DNA of 64,000 bases, taken from contig JAXBDG010000002.1 of the NCBI GenBank assembly GCA_036320915.1, positions 3,066,001 through 3,130,000 of the forward strand, given 5' to 3'. The notes under the pieces are model-generated. The model was given only the letters and a program-made list of their open reading frames with translations. It did not search any database and was not told where the DNA came from. This DNA is from Linnemannia elongata. Its lineage: Eukaryota > Mortierellomycota > Mortierellomycetes > Mortierellales > Mortierellaceae. Shown here piece after piece: positions 13,001 through 25,369 of this stretch; the stretch's first letter is position 1, and every line of letters begins with the position of its first letter. The position numbers were made by a program, and so were the translations under genes.

Positions 13001-15656
13001 TGGGATAATTGTCAGGGCCTGCTCAGTTAGATTCTCTAACTCCTGCTCCAGAAGCTCTCGTTTCAGCGCCTCCTCCTGCTCCAGAGCACCAGGCGGCAGC
13101 CCGAGAGGTAAGTCAAGTCCATACCGCGGACCTTTCTGTCTGGCATAGTCGCGACCGTTGGTATCCAGGATAGGCGTCCGCTCCATAAGATGAGGGGCAA
13201 TCTGCGTTGTGTCGTCCACGACATTGTGGTCCGCATCGTATCGAACGGGTGCATAGTCGCTCCAGAACGTCTGTTCGACGAAGGAACGGGCATCCTGAAA
13301 GTCGTCCAAGTTCTTGCCGGCACCAAAGAGGATACACTTTCCTTCCTGATCCGTCACGGCAAACATCAAACCGTCGGGAGAGAACCGGCCATCCAGGAAC
13401 TCTTGCTCCGCGTACATCCAACTCTTGAGCTTGATGCCTTTGGAGATATCCCAGAGAATGACCTGACCATCGTATCCAGCTGTCATCAAAATGCGACTAT
13501 CCTGAGGGTGGACGTCAACCACGTAGATGGAGGACCGTGGAGCATGTCCTTTGAGCGTATGCATCCATTCTCCGGTAACCGAATCGAAGATCTTAATTTC
13601 GCCCAACGAAGTCGTCAGAATAACAGCCGAGTCGTCCAAAGACCAGATCGCCATTGTTGGTACAATCCTAGAGTCTTCTCCTGAGGCCTGTCCGTTCTCA
13701 TCTGCCGTGTTTTCGTTAGCGTGAGTCTGGCTGGCGGTGGTAGATCCGTTCATCTCCGAGTCGGTATTGTTGGCATCGTCGTTCAGTGAGTTGGAGGCAT
13801 TGGTGTTCGAGAATGGGTTCGAGGGAGCAGTAACAGCAACTGGCGAGGGCATCATGGGTTTGGCAGCAATAATAGTGGCATCGGCTTGCATGTTCTCGTC
13901 TCGGACATCAACTATTCATGGCAAGTTGGTGACAAAACAGACATTAGAAAAGCGAGATATTTTCCCGCAAGTTTGACGAGTAACACTAACGCCTGCTGGG
14001 TTCACAATGATCATCGGTTTCACTTACTGGCCATGGAAGTCCACATCTTGCTTTGGTTATCATACTTCCATATCCTCACAAAGCCATCAACGGAACCAGA
14101 AAGGATCCTGTTGCCTCGCCGACTGTAACTCAAACTTGTCACAACTCCATCGTGCCCATCCAGTTGGGCAATTAGAACCGGATCGCCCCAATCCTGATGC
14201 GCGGCGCTTGACGAATGTGTTCCTGCTGTCGTGCCATTTGTTGCTGCACCCGATCCTTCTCCTGTAGACGCTGCAGCCTCAACCTTAGACTTGTCGTAGC
14301 TCTTCCGCCGTTTTCCTGCCTTGATCGCTTCGGGTCCCTTTTGGATAGTTGAGAAGACGCGGATGAACAAATCGGTTCCGGCGACGGCAAATTGCGATCC
14401 TGTGCAGTTCCAAGTGGCGCACTTTAGTTTCGAGTCGTTGAATGTCTTGCAGTCAAGGCGGGTAGGCGGCGTCGTGAACTTTTTAGTATCCCTGTCGTAT
14501 TTCCAGACCCACGTGTAGCCGTCCAGTGAAGTTGCGATTAGGTATCGGATTTGGGGTATAGGGGAAGGTGAGAAGGTAACTGTGCTGATCGGTTTCCTGC
14601 CGCGGGCGCTTGCGCCTGTAGGGAGAACAGCAACGGGTGCAGATGTCCTGAGATCCCAAACACGGACGATGCCGTCATCCGATGCGGAGGCAAGCATAGT
14701 GTTGTCTGTGCTAAGGTCCATGTATGTGACGACGGCCGAGTGTCCACGAAGAGTAAATAGGAGGTATCCCGATTGCGCACTCCAGATCTTGATCAGATAG
14801 TCGTCACTTCCGGTGATGATTCTGTTGTTGGTGCGGTCAAAGAGAAGACAGAATGTCGGAAATCTATGTCCGTTCATGATGACGAGTTCTTGAAAGAGGG
14901 AGGGCACGAATGGAGGGATCTTTGACCCGCGTATTGCTGCACCCTTGATCTCCTTGGCTCGTAGATATGCCACTATGTATTATACATAGGATTAGCTCGT
15001 GTTGGACCATTGACGTTGTCAAGTAAATAAACAACAGCTGCACGCCCAGTATGTGTTTTTTGTGTATATGTGCTGAGCAAAGCCAAATGAAAATCAAAAA
15101 TTTCGAGGTCACTTACGAGCGTGTTTGTCCTTGAGGGCGCTCCTCCGACCAAAGACATCCTTCTGCAGCGTGCGACCGCCAACATTATCCTGGTTCGTCC
15201 GTAACCGCTCAGTCTCGTCCTTCTCGCGGAGGAGGGAGCTCCCTCCCGTCGAAAGCAAAGACCGGATCCCTGGCACAAGCGGTGGGATCTGGGCATCTGC
15301 GTGTACAATCAATTTCGACAGCAGGTGGGGCAGGTGGTCGGCATCGATTTTCTCGTACAGTGATATCTAATAGTAATTAGTATTTTTTTTTTTTTTTTTT
15401 TTTGGGTTGGACGTTAATATCGAAAATTCTCTACACACATGGACGTTGAGTTTCCAGAACAACGGATTTTTGCTGTGCAGGGTCCAGGAATGAACCGAAT
15501 CTTTACCAGCTCGTCTCTAGAGTAAGGACGTCTCTCTCCCTTCCAGTTGTACCTGGCCGGCAGGAGGTCTGGGTGCTGTGAAATCTCGGAGAGAAGAGCA
15601 TCGGCTGTGTTTGGACAGGGTCCCTTGGAGAGGAAGCGAGCGATCAGAAAGTAGAG
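10035..15656 (-). CDS. BRWD/PHIP-type WD40-repeat bromodomain protein (first coding exon unresolved)
   Basis: Chromatin reader and likely Cullin4 substrate receptor by homology to animal BRWD1-3/PHIP. Exons (minus): 15656-15507, 15366-15117, 14972-14028, 13911-12155, 12064-11598, 11499-11402, 11288-11113, 11031-10914, 10827-10644, 10551-10035, giving 1,553 residues, all phases matching. Order: BRWD N-terminus (LYFLIARFLSKGPCPNTADA), WD40 propeller about residues 140-700 (GSDDYLIKIWSA, SASDDGIVRVWDLRT, GSVDGFVRIWKYD, GYDGQVILWDISKG), an acidic/basic linker, the BRWD-specific globular region about 1035-1190 (GDYVAYLRQGH, SPWEIQ), a bromodomain about 1215-1320 with the acetyl-lysine Asn in ALTYND, and an acidic, SR/KR-rich tail. 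The stop is at 10035. An ATG exon must lie upstream of 15656, because stops block the frame there; I could not fix it. Confidence 0.9.
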
Positions 15657-17094
15657 CTATCAAACAACCGACCGGGATGCATGCCAAACAAAGGAGTGAA
15701 TTAAAGAAAGAAGGTAATGTGAGTAAGATTTGTACTCGGAGTGTATATCGTTTTGTGGGGGTGGTGGCGCATGGTGTTGCTAAAAAAAGTATTTTCTCTA
15801 ACAAAGTACAGTTCTATTAAAACGACAAGCGAGAAGGAGAGTCTTGGTGGTTGTCTGTTCAACTTCTCGTGTTCGCAAAGTTGTCCTTACCTCTTTAGTT
15901 AGTTACCAAGTTGGCGGAAGAGGCACAGTGTGAAAAAAAGTGATAAAAGAGTGATAAAACAAAAGAAAGGCCGTTAGCGTCAGGAAGAGGGAGCTGAGAG
16001 AGAACGTTCGATGAAGGGGAAGACGACGAGTTTGCTTTTTCCCGCCAGGTTTGTGTGTACTTGTTGATGTTATTGCTGTTTGGTGAGATTGTGAAATGGT
16101 ATTTCCTTTGATGTTTGTTGTTTTTATTATTTCCTTCTCTTTACCTTGCTCCATCTGACTGTCCATGGCGCTTTGTTGTTTTTTAGGGTTGTTCGACGAC
16201 GAGTATAAAAGTGTTGTATTTTTGTGCAGGTTTCCCTTTTTTTTTATTCTTCTTCCTCTCTCACTTTTTTTTTACTCGTTCGACACCTTTTTTTGGTGCA
16301 CTCTATTGCCAGTTGCAGAAAGAGCTCTGAAAAAAAAAAAAAAAAGCGAAGCTGCGGGGTTTTAGGTGCTACTGCTGGAGAAGAGTGGGAGGTGAAGGGG
16401 AGGGGAGGGTGTGAGTGTGTTTGATGTGTGTGTGCGATGATCAGTTGTGATGATGTATGGACGCGACAAAGGGCGTGCCTGGGGTTGTGCACCAAAAAAA
16501 AGAAAAAAAAATAAAAAGTCGAAGTGAGGGGCGGGAGAGAGAGAGAGAGAGAAAAAGCCAGACGAGCGAGTGATCACAGCTGAGGAGTGCGAATGGTCTC
16601 AACTCATCTCGCTCTCTCCTCTTCTTTTTGCTCGCACATGAGGGGGCAACAAAAAATAAAAGTGACGAGTATTAAGACACACGATCATCTCCAACTCCTG
16701 TCAGCTGACATCGACAATGACCTTGTCAGGGGCGCACGACCGACTCTCGCAAAAAAGTGAACCTGACAGACAGACAGTCGTGCATCTCTTCTTCTCAATC
16801 CTCCCCCTTCTCGTCATCGCTCTCTCTACCCTCCTTCCCTCCCTCCCTTCCACCAACAACCCTCTCTCTCTTTTCGTTCTTCGGTCTGACAAGGAGGCAA
16901 TTGGTATCCTACCATGGCCCAAACGGTACCGTCCAATTCTCTTTTCTTCATTGTGGAGCAGTGCTGTCTCTTTGGCTTATCTCCCACGCATAGGCGTCAC
17001 AACTCACACCTACCACATAAACGTAACTCCTGTCGACTTTTGAAAACTGACAAGCGTGTACTTTTCGCTTTCACTTCCATAGGAGCGCACGTTT
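15657..17094. other. Divergent promoter region between the BRWD-type gene and VMA7
   Basis: Holds the missing first exon and 5' UTR of the BRWD-type gene (minus) and the leader of VMA7 (plus). The VMA7 side (about 16785-16875) is strongly pyrimidine-rich on its sense strand, and the BRWD side is pyrimidine-rich on the minus strand. A run GAGAGAGAGAGAGA lies near 16538. No other gene is supported. Confidence 0.5.
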
Positions 17095-17655
17095 ATGGCC
17101 GCCATTGGCGATGAAGACTCGATCACCGGCCTTCTCCTCGCCGGTATCGGCCATATCGATTCGCATCAAAAGAAGAACTTTTTAGTCGTTGACGCCAGTA
17201 CGTATCCTTTCCTCACCCTCTTGTCCTCCGTTCGACTTTCAGGCCATTGGAGGTAAATCGACCGACACCGACTCATCATCACCGTATTTCCTTTGCTCTC
17301 TGATAGAAACGCCATTGTCGGCTGTTGAGGATGCCTTCCAAGAGTTTTGCAAGCGCAAGGATATCGCTATCATCTTGATCAACCAACACGTAAGGCACAT
17401 CCTTTCATTTTTCAGTCGTTATACGCTCTTACTTTCTCTCAATTGCCTCCACTCTCAGGCTGTATAACCTGACAGATGCTTTGCTTTCATATTTGGTACA
17501 TGAAAACAACATAGATCGCCGAGGAAATCCGCACATTGATTGACGAGCACGACCAGGCATTCCCCACTATTCTCGAGATCCCCTCCAAGGACCACCCTTA
17601 CGATCCCGAGAAGGACAGTGTGTTGAAGCGCGTCAGGAGATTGTTTGGCGAGTAG
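17095..17655 (+). CDS. VMA7: V-type H+-ATPase subunit F
   Basis: Peripheral V1 stalk subunit of the vacuolar proton pump, contacting the central rotor. Exons (plus): 17095-17197, 17307-17389, 17515-17655, giving 108 residues. The start [20 protein letters not shown], the central [14 protein letters not shown] and the C-terminal block [20 protein letters not shown] are diagnostic. The glycine-rich nucleotide-like start and the INQHIAEEIR segment formed across the second intron confirm the splice choices. Length is slightly below the usual 115-120. An AATAAA signal sits about 130 bp after the stop. The gene diverges from the BRWD-type gene and converges on the photolyase gene. Confidence 0.95.
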
Positions 17656-17782
17656 ACAACAATAATAGCAACACATCAACGACCGACAACCCCCCCACGT
17701 ATCCCACACTCCTTCTTTCCCCTTCTCTCTATCACTTTTTCAGGAACCATCCATACGGATTTTTGGGCTGCAAGCCAAAGAA

Positions 17783-17788
17783 AATAAA
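17783..17788 (+). terminator. Polyadenylation signal for VMA7
   Basis: AATAAA hexamer 128 bases after the VMA7 stop, in AT-rich sequence before the convergent photolyase 3' end. Confidence 0.55.
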
Positions 17789-18216
17789 GTATTCGTAACA
17801 TGATCTCATTGTTAGTGCGATTTGTGAGGACACGGCGGACACGGGGTTGCTGCGAAGATGAGGAAAAAGGGTGACTCCGTTTGTCATAGGACTGACAAAG
17901 GAGGTACTCGAAGGAGAAAGGAGAGAGAAGAGGAAGAGAGGAACGACCTTCGACTATTGAATATCTGAATGTCTTCCTGATTTTTATTCGAGTGCGCACA
18001 CATGATGCGGAAAGCGAAAAAGAAAGGAAGGAGAGAATTCGATGGGAGATATAGAGAAGAGAGTGAAATGCGAATAGAAGAAAGAAATGATTTGCAAAAA
18101 GAACAAGAACGAATGACTGAAAACGAGCGAAAGGATTAGGGAGCATGCAAAACAAACGACAAGGAGAGAAGTGGGGATATATGGTACATGTGTTGAGGGA
18201 AAGAACTGAGACAAAA

Positions 18217-20525
18217 CTACTTCTGGGCGAGGACGCGCTTAAACTCGTCGACGTACTTCTTCTTGGCCTCTGCATGGTCCACAATTGGCTTTGGGTAACT
18301 AAAAAATATAAGTAAACAAGCGCGTTAGGTTAGCTGTCTGGTGTGTATCTAGAGTGGTAGAAACTAAAATAATTGCTGAACAAAAAGTGCTCTTTCCAAA
18401 CTTACGCCAACTTTCCAAAGTCCTTAGCGGACATGGAGTGGTATGGATCGTGCACCTGCTTATCGGTGAGGTTTCTCAACTCGGGGACCCACTGGCGGAT
18501 GTAATCGCCAGAGGGATCAAACTTCTGGGACTGCGTGAGAGGGTTCAAGATGCGGAAGTAAGGCTGACCCTCAACACCAGTCGAGGCGCACTAAGCACAA
18601 AAATGAGGGCAACAACAACAATAGTCCATCAGCGGAAGAAACTCAAGAGTACCAAGGCACACAAAAACAAGGTAATGCGGACAACACATTCGCAAGCAAG
18701 TCGGTCCTTACCCATTGCCAGCTTCCGTTGTTGGCTGGGAAATCGCCGTCAATCAAGTTGCTCATAAAGTATCTCTCGCCTCTCTGCCAGTTGATCAAAA
18801 GATCCTTAACCAAGAAGCAGGCTGCAATATTGCGAACGCGGCTGTGCATATAGCCAGTCGCATTCAGCTGACGCATACCTATCATACATCGATCGCACAA
18901 GTAGAGAGCGCGTTCTAGTTAGCAATCTGGCCGTTCATTATCGACCTTTCATTATCACTTCGTCTTAACATCGAAAAAGAATTGTTAGCTTACCAGCGTC
19001 GACGATGGGATATCCAGTCTTACCCTGGCACCACATCTGGAACTTGCGATCGTCGTTGCTGTAGCGGAGGTGTTCAGTGAAGGCAATGTACGCATGGTTC
19101 TTGCAGACGCGAGGGAACGCGAGCGCGATGTACCGGTAGAAATCCTATGAGATCCAATAAACAAATCACTCCTTAGTTCCGTGGTATTAGCAAGTCGCAG
19201 ATAATCATCTAGACAACAGTTGTAATCCTTACCCTCCAGACAAGCTCCTTGATCCAAGCCTTGACACCATTGCTTCCGACAATGATCTTGTTGTTGTTGA
19301 CGGCGCGGGCAGCGGCGACGCACTGACGCGACGAAAGAACACCGCTGACAATGTAAGGGCTCAAGGACTGCTGATCCTGCTCCTGAAGGCAATCCCTAGT
19401 GATATCGTAGCGCTTGATCTTCTCCTGCATAAAGACATCAAGACGCTTGTGGGCAATATCCTCGCCAGCGGGGTAAAGCCTCTCGACATCTTCTTCGTCC
19501 AATGTGTGTTGGGGCAATGTAGGGATTGTGGCGCTGAAAAGTCCGGCGTACAACTGTTGGGCAGTGTCGGGGTTGGCGCTGGGAAACTCTGACAACTTGA
19601 GGAACTTGGGGTCAGTCTCCACAAGGTTGTGCCAGGTAGTGCTGAAGGCTGTAAATGAGGTAAAGTGCTCGCCGATCTATTAAGAGACAAATATTTAGGT
19701 AGGTCAGTATTAAAGAAAAGTCAAATTATTTACGTGACGTTATTCTCGGCAAATGAGAATGCGTACCTTGGTCTTAATATCGGTGGGAGGGACGACAAAC
19801 TGGTCGTCAAACTCTTCAACATAGGTTCCAGGCAACTTAACCAATGCCTCCTTGACCTTGGCATCCCGAGCCATCTCATCAACCAAATATTCCGCGTTCC
19901 AGAACACATGGCTAACTCCGTGATCCTTGACAGTCGACTCGACCAAACCGACAACCTCTGCCTTGGTTCCTGCCTTCTTGACAATCAAAGGGATATTTAG
20001 CTTTCCCAATGACTCCCTGAGCTTCTCCAAGTTCCTCATCCAAAAGTTAATCTTGATCGGCGCCTCGTCATGACTGGCCCACTCTTTCTCAGAGATGATG
20101 TAAAGTCCAAACAGGTACTTCTTCTTCTCTTGATCAATCTGGGCCCGCTTTGACGCCTCAACTAAGGCACGGTTATCCTGCACACGAAGGTCGTTCCTGA
20201 ACCACATCAAGGTGTTCTTGGAGATAACGGGCGGTGGCGCCTCCTTCTTGACGGTAGCCGTTCCGGGCAACCTCGCGCCTCCACGGTTGGCCAATGCTGA
20301 TGCGCCGACTTTGCGAACTCCTGGCTTAGGCGTGCCTCGGACAGCGCCTGGTCTCATTCCTGCGGGGCTGGGTCTGGCGGCTCCTGGCTTAGTAGCAGCG
20401 GGGACTCCTGGGGTCGAAATGCTGACAGACTTGGCAGCTGCTGTTCCTCCTGTAGCGGTGGCGGGACGCTTCCTAGCCTCCTCGCCATGGGCTTCCTCTC
20501 CAGCAGGTCTCTTCTTTGGGGGCAT
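18217..20525 (-). CDS. PHR1: Deoxyribodipyrimidine photolyase (class I CPD photolyase)
   Basis: Light-driven repair of cyclobutane pyrimidine dimers; FAD enzyme of 595 residues. Exons (minus): 20525-19767, 19676-19233, 19144-18994, 18878-18712, 18590-18406, 18298-18217. Residues 1 to about 105 form a Lys/Pro/Ala-rich tail ([20 protein letters not shown]) typical of nuclear or mitochondrial targeting. The antenna domain starts at [16 protein letters not shown]. The catalytic/FAD domain includes [69 protein letters not shown] and [15 protein letters not shown]. Trp residues expected for the electron-transfer chain are present in these motifs. Cryptochrome function is less likely because the CPD-type FAD-site sequence is intact. 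Distinct from CRY-DASH by the NNGSWQW context. Confidence 0.95.
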
Positions 20526-20825
20526 TGTCTTGTTTTTGTCTCTGAGATGTTGCGTTTGTCGATGGCGTGTTGGCGATAAACAAGTAGGGGCTTTTCTTTT
20601 TTTTTCCTCAGAGATGCAGATGTCGATGGTGAAGACAAAGTCGAAAGGCAGAAGCAAACAAGAGGCGAATGAAAGTTGCGAGTGATGTTTGTTCTTTTGA
20701 GTTGATCGCAATGCCTAAAAACAAGTGGCTTGTTAACACGCACACACATATACATAAAATTCCAGCAAATGCTGCGCCAGTTGGTGGCGTAACAGATTCA
20801 GGTCCCAAGACAGCCAATCAAAATT

Positions 20826-23800
20826 TTATTTTTGTATGTCAAACAACTGGACACCGATACCAGCAATTGCGACCAAGGGCCTTTGTTCCTCGCGCATAAC
20901 AATATTATCCATCGTTGAAGGGTCAGGCACGTGGATGAATTGGGTCTCGAGCATATGCATGTCTGCGCCTCCATCTTCCAGCAGGTTCAATCCCCACACA
21001 GTCAACATTTGGTCCTGACTCGTAGTGACAACCTCGGACGTGTTAACCATGACCACAGCTAAACAACAAACAAGGGGTAACAAGCAACGATAAAACATGT
21101 CAGCAACAAAGACTTTCTGCGCGAGCCTGAGTCAGAGGCAATACTTCAATCATTTCAATCACACAATGTACCTTGAATGGCTGAACCGTGTGCATAGGCG
21201 TTCCTGTGGACAACCTTGGCCGAGGACACCTTGACAGTTCTCTGCTTGGCATCCCAAACCGTCCTGATTCGGGTAACGCTCAATGCATTGTCGTCGCCTC
21301 CTGACACGGTCACAATGCCGTCGACATCCATGTCTTGGATGAATAGGCCATTGACGCCAGACATGTGAACTGACACTTCTACTGCTGGTGATCCAAGAGT
21401 CTGGACATGATCCCTCCTCGCCCGCTTCCTCTCCCTTCCGACCGATGACGATGACAATGCCTGAGCAGTGTTGATTTCATCCGTGCTGTACACCTCCAAG
21501 AACCTATCCAGTGGACCGGTGATGTCCCATACAGCTATCTTGCCATCAGTTGCGGCTGTGAACATCAACACTCCGCCCTCTTCCAGCTTGAGGTGCGAGA
21601 CCTGAAGGATACATTTAGCGTGGTGGCTCGCATCAATCGCCAGCACAAACGAGTTGACTGTCTCATCAAAAAGCCAGACACGGATCGCAGCGTCAGAATA
21701 CACTGCCGCCACAAAGTGCTTTCCTGAGTGACCGTCAAGCCTGAAGACAGAGAGGTCCATGATGCGAGTCTCCATGTTTTCACTGGCGTGAGGGCACTGC
21801 GCCAACTCCAGACAACCGAGCGAAAGAGGAGTATGCTCGGGGATCATGTTTCCAGCGTGATCCTCGATCATTTGCACTTGGTAGCTGTTAGGGATGCTCA
21901 TGCCGACCTGCCAGGCTCGCATAGACTCCACGGCACCACCAGTGAAGAGGAGATAGGAGTGTGGGTCGGAGGTGTAGCTCCACTCCAGACAGCGGAGAGT
22001 CGAGCCAACGCTCGGTTTCAAGTTGCAGAGAGGTCTCAACGCCGTGCAAGAGTTCTTGGTTTTGTAAGGGATATCTACACGAGTCGAAACCAGCCGCGAG
22101 TTAATTTTTCATGTACATAATAAAAATATTGATCATGCGGAAGTAAGATCCAGCTCCGTCACTTACATTGAAACATTCGCAGACGGCAGTCTTCTCCTCC
22201 AGAAGCAAAAATGATAGGCGCGGGGGCGCCTTCGACCAAGGGGCGAGCGTCATTCAGGAACCTCATCCGGCGCACCTCACGTCCGTGAAAGTTATTTTGA
22301 AGCTTGGCACTCTTGAACAGCTCTGATCCAGCAGTAAGCTGTCTTGCAAAGCTTCTAAGCTGTGTAACCAAAAATTGCGTATATAACCATTAGAAATGGG
22401 AGATGAGTAAAGCATAGAAACAAAGAAGGGCAACGATTTGGAGGCAACATACCTTGTACCCACTGTGGTACATCAGTCTTGTGTGCTCCAATCTTGCATT
22501 GTTAGTCAAGAACCTCCAACGTCGCCTATTGGCAGCCCCGCTGTGCATGGAAAAGATCTATCATCGCGAACCGACAAAGTTAGCATATTGACATCTGCTG
22601 TCGTAGCCCATCCAAGAAGCAATCAACTTTGCATCTGTTCGCTTACCTCGAAGTGCTTCGACTCGTTATACACAAAGAGCTTCTTGTTGAAGAACCCGAG
22701 CAACAACAACTCGCCGTCCATGATAAAGACCTGCTCCAACCAGCCACGTGTGATCTTGGATCGGAAGATCTTTTGAAGCACGATTGTAGTTCCGCTTTTC
22801 TGGTCATCCAGCGATGATTCATGTCCTCTCTGCAACGCGCTCTTGCCAGGCAACTCACTGGTATCACCGTCTTCGTCCTCAGAGTCTCCCATGTCAACAT
22901 CTTCATCATCATAAGCCGAAGAGGTAGAATCGACAGTCTCGCCTCCAGGCAGACCCAAGAAACGGTACTTTGTCCAGCTCCCATCACGGCCAGTACTGTA
23001 AACACTGATCCTGTCCTTGCCACCTACGCCTTCTCCTGCTTCAGTGACCATCAAGATACTGGAAACGGTTTCACTCCCGTGGCACCGCTTGAGATCGATA
23101 ATGCTGTCCAATGTAGTCAAATCCTTGCTGTCTCCGTTCAATTGTACCAAGTTGTAAACCAAGACTGTACTGTCTCTGGATCCCAACAAGACGAGGTTGT
23201 AGCGTGGCGAGAAATAAGCGGCATGGATGGCCTTGTTGTTGTTTGGCAACCTCAGATCACAGATGTGAGTGCATGTCGCTGTTGCTGGTCCCGCTAAAAT
23301 GGTCAAGTTGAACACTCCCACTGTGCAGTTGGCCCTGAACACCACGATCCTGAAGTTGTAGCGATCCGTACCATTCAGCACAAAGACAAACTGGACCTTG
23401 ATGCCTCCCAATGTCTCTGCGATCAGCGGCTGAAACTCGTTGGCAACACTAACGATCACAAGGTTTCCTGACAGGCATCCTGCTACCACGACTCGGCCAC
23501 AAGTCGAAGACTCCAAACTGGAGTAGTTCTTGAGGAGAGGCGAATAGAAAATGGTGTTCCAGGTCTCCTTCTCGTCATCGCGGACCAAAATATACCCCGT
23601 GTTGGTGCTATAGACCGACTGCTCCTGTGAAGTGATGACAAAATCTCGCACAAAATCTTTCTCGTTGTCAGTCGCATCCGGAATGTAGGTTGTAATGGTG
23701 GGCAAGTCAACGTCTTTGGTGTTTTGTTCAGCATCTATTGTGAAGGCGAAAATGAACTTTGTGAGTATTTGCCAGCATCGATCCAAACATGCATATGAGG

Positions 23801-25182
23801 TCAAAGATGGCGCCCATGACATACCAGTTGTGCCTGCAACAATGCTGTCTAGTCTCCAGAGATGAATGCCTCCATCGCCGCCTCCTGTTGCTACCACTCC
23901 ATGATCAGACACTGCGACGCCCCAAGCGCTCTTGCCCTCATGACCCTCCCAGCAGGCCAGACAGTCTGAAGCATCATCCGTCTCAGCAGCGTTTGTCAAC
24001 AAAGGGTTCCTCCATACGCGACACGAAGCGTCCTCTGAGATCGAGATCAAGTAAGGCCCTACAATCTGGCAATCCCAAACTCTTGCAGTGTGTCCAAAGT
24101 GGGTGGTATGGGTACTAATGGAGACAAAGAGATGTTAGAAAGCTAAATAAACAATTCTCCATTCTGACATCCATGAATCCGCTATTGTTCAACAGCCCAA
24201 AACATACATGTTTGTTGGATGTGTAATGTCCCAGATACGGATCGAACGGTCATCGCTCACTGTGCAAACCGCCTTGCCATCGTCGCTCCATCGAATACCA
24301 AACAGGATACCCTCATGTCCAATCAGACTATTCACCACAGGTGCCTCAACGCCACCGTCATGGTAAACCTTCCAGAGTAAGGCATGACAGAACACCGTTC
24401 CACTGGCGAACCACAGGTCTTCCAAGGTGTTGTTGTGAAATCTCCCGCAGAAAAGTGTGCAGTGCTCCTCTGACTGGACCGAGTACACAACAGGGAAGCT
24501 GGAGATGTTATCATCCGTCAGCAGATTGTCACTTGTCTCCAGAGAAATCGTAAACGGGTCCTGAGGTAGTTGGTAGATCTCGATAAAGTTGTGCGCGTAA
24601 CCGATAGCGATAGAAGTAGGTGGTGCGGCGACTGGTGGACGTAGGCTTGATCGTGTCGTTGGGTGTTCTCCCGGAAGATCTGCCTTGTTCCAAAGCCATT
24701 GAGCGTCCACGATCCAGTCCTTGAAGTGAGGGATATTCCACAAGGTCTGGAACCGCGCACAAAGGGAGTTGCTTTCCGAGGATCGATCAACGCAGAGGCG
24801 GAGCACCCTCAGACTTTTTGCTCCAAAGACCATAAGGAGACGCGCCTCGATCGACTCTGATATCCTCTGGACATTGGCTATTGGATTAGGTCAAACATAC
24901 AAATATGGTCGATCAGTTTGTAGTTTCCTATCGTAGTGTCGGCGTTAACTGAAGAATGGACAACATGGCCATAATCCTGTGCCATGCCATACCCATGACA
25001 ATCCGATGGATTTTCCAGTCCTGGCCCAGGTGAATACATCTAAGAGTCTCGGCAGTCGAGATAAGAGTTGCCTTCAGGTATGGGCCTTGCCCTGAGAGGA
25101 GAATGTCGTTGTCATGGTACGCTAGGGACGTCACTGGTGTCGTCAAATGGACGGCTTGCGCCCGTCTGTGAACACTGTCCAT
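20826..25182 (-). CDS. WDR6: WDR6/RTT10 homologue, WD40 cofactor of tRNA 2'-O-methyltransferase Trm7
   Basis: Large WD40 scaffold of 1,223 residues. In yeast and humans this family partners Trm7/FTSJ1 for wobble-position 2'-O-methylation of tRNA and has been linked to endosomal recycling. Exons (minus): 25182-24993, 24877-24208, 24114-23825, 23734-22647, 22557-22453, 22359-22167, 22074-21172, 21058-20826. Family-typical motifs are the N-terminal LMVFGAKSLRVLRL, GHEGILFGIRWSDDGKAVCT followed by SDDRSIRIWDITH, HTARVWDCQIVGPYLISISEDASCRVW (split here by my note: the second intron lies just before it), and ATGGGDGGIHLWRL. Later blades are more degenerate but still carry WD-like ends. The second intron was placed by the strong GTATGG donor that restores this frame. 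The C-terminus ends VAIAGIGVQLFDIQK. Confidence 0.92.
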
Positions 25183-25369
25183 GTGTGTATGTGTGAGGGC
25201 GAAAGAGTTGACGGACGTTGAAAAGCGGTAAAAGGCGAACCAAAGCGAGTGCGAGATCCATTGTTTTCTTGCAGCTCAGCCACATCAGCGAATGAGAGGG
25301 ACTGCTAAACGCATTCAGGAAACTTGAAGCATGCAAAAAGAGAGATCAGGTTTATTATGATCTGTAGCC

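Noticed and set aside
12891..13148. Long antisense frames inside the BRWD-type gene and other genes
   Set aside because: They mirror Asp/Ser/Arg-rich coding sequence on the opposite strand and have no family similarity or splice signals.
17984..18214. Hydrophobic minus-strand frames next to the photolyase stop
   Set aside because: They lie in the photolyase 3' trailer and are CT-rich artefacts without start context or homology.
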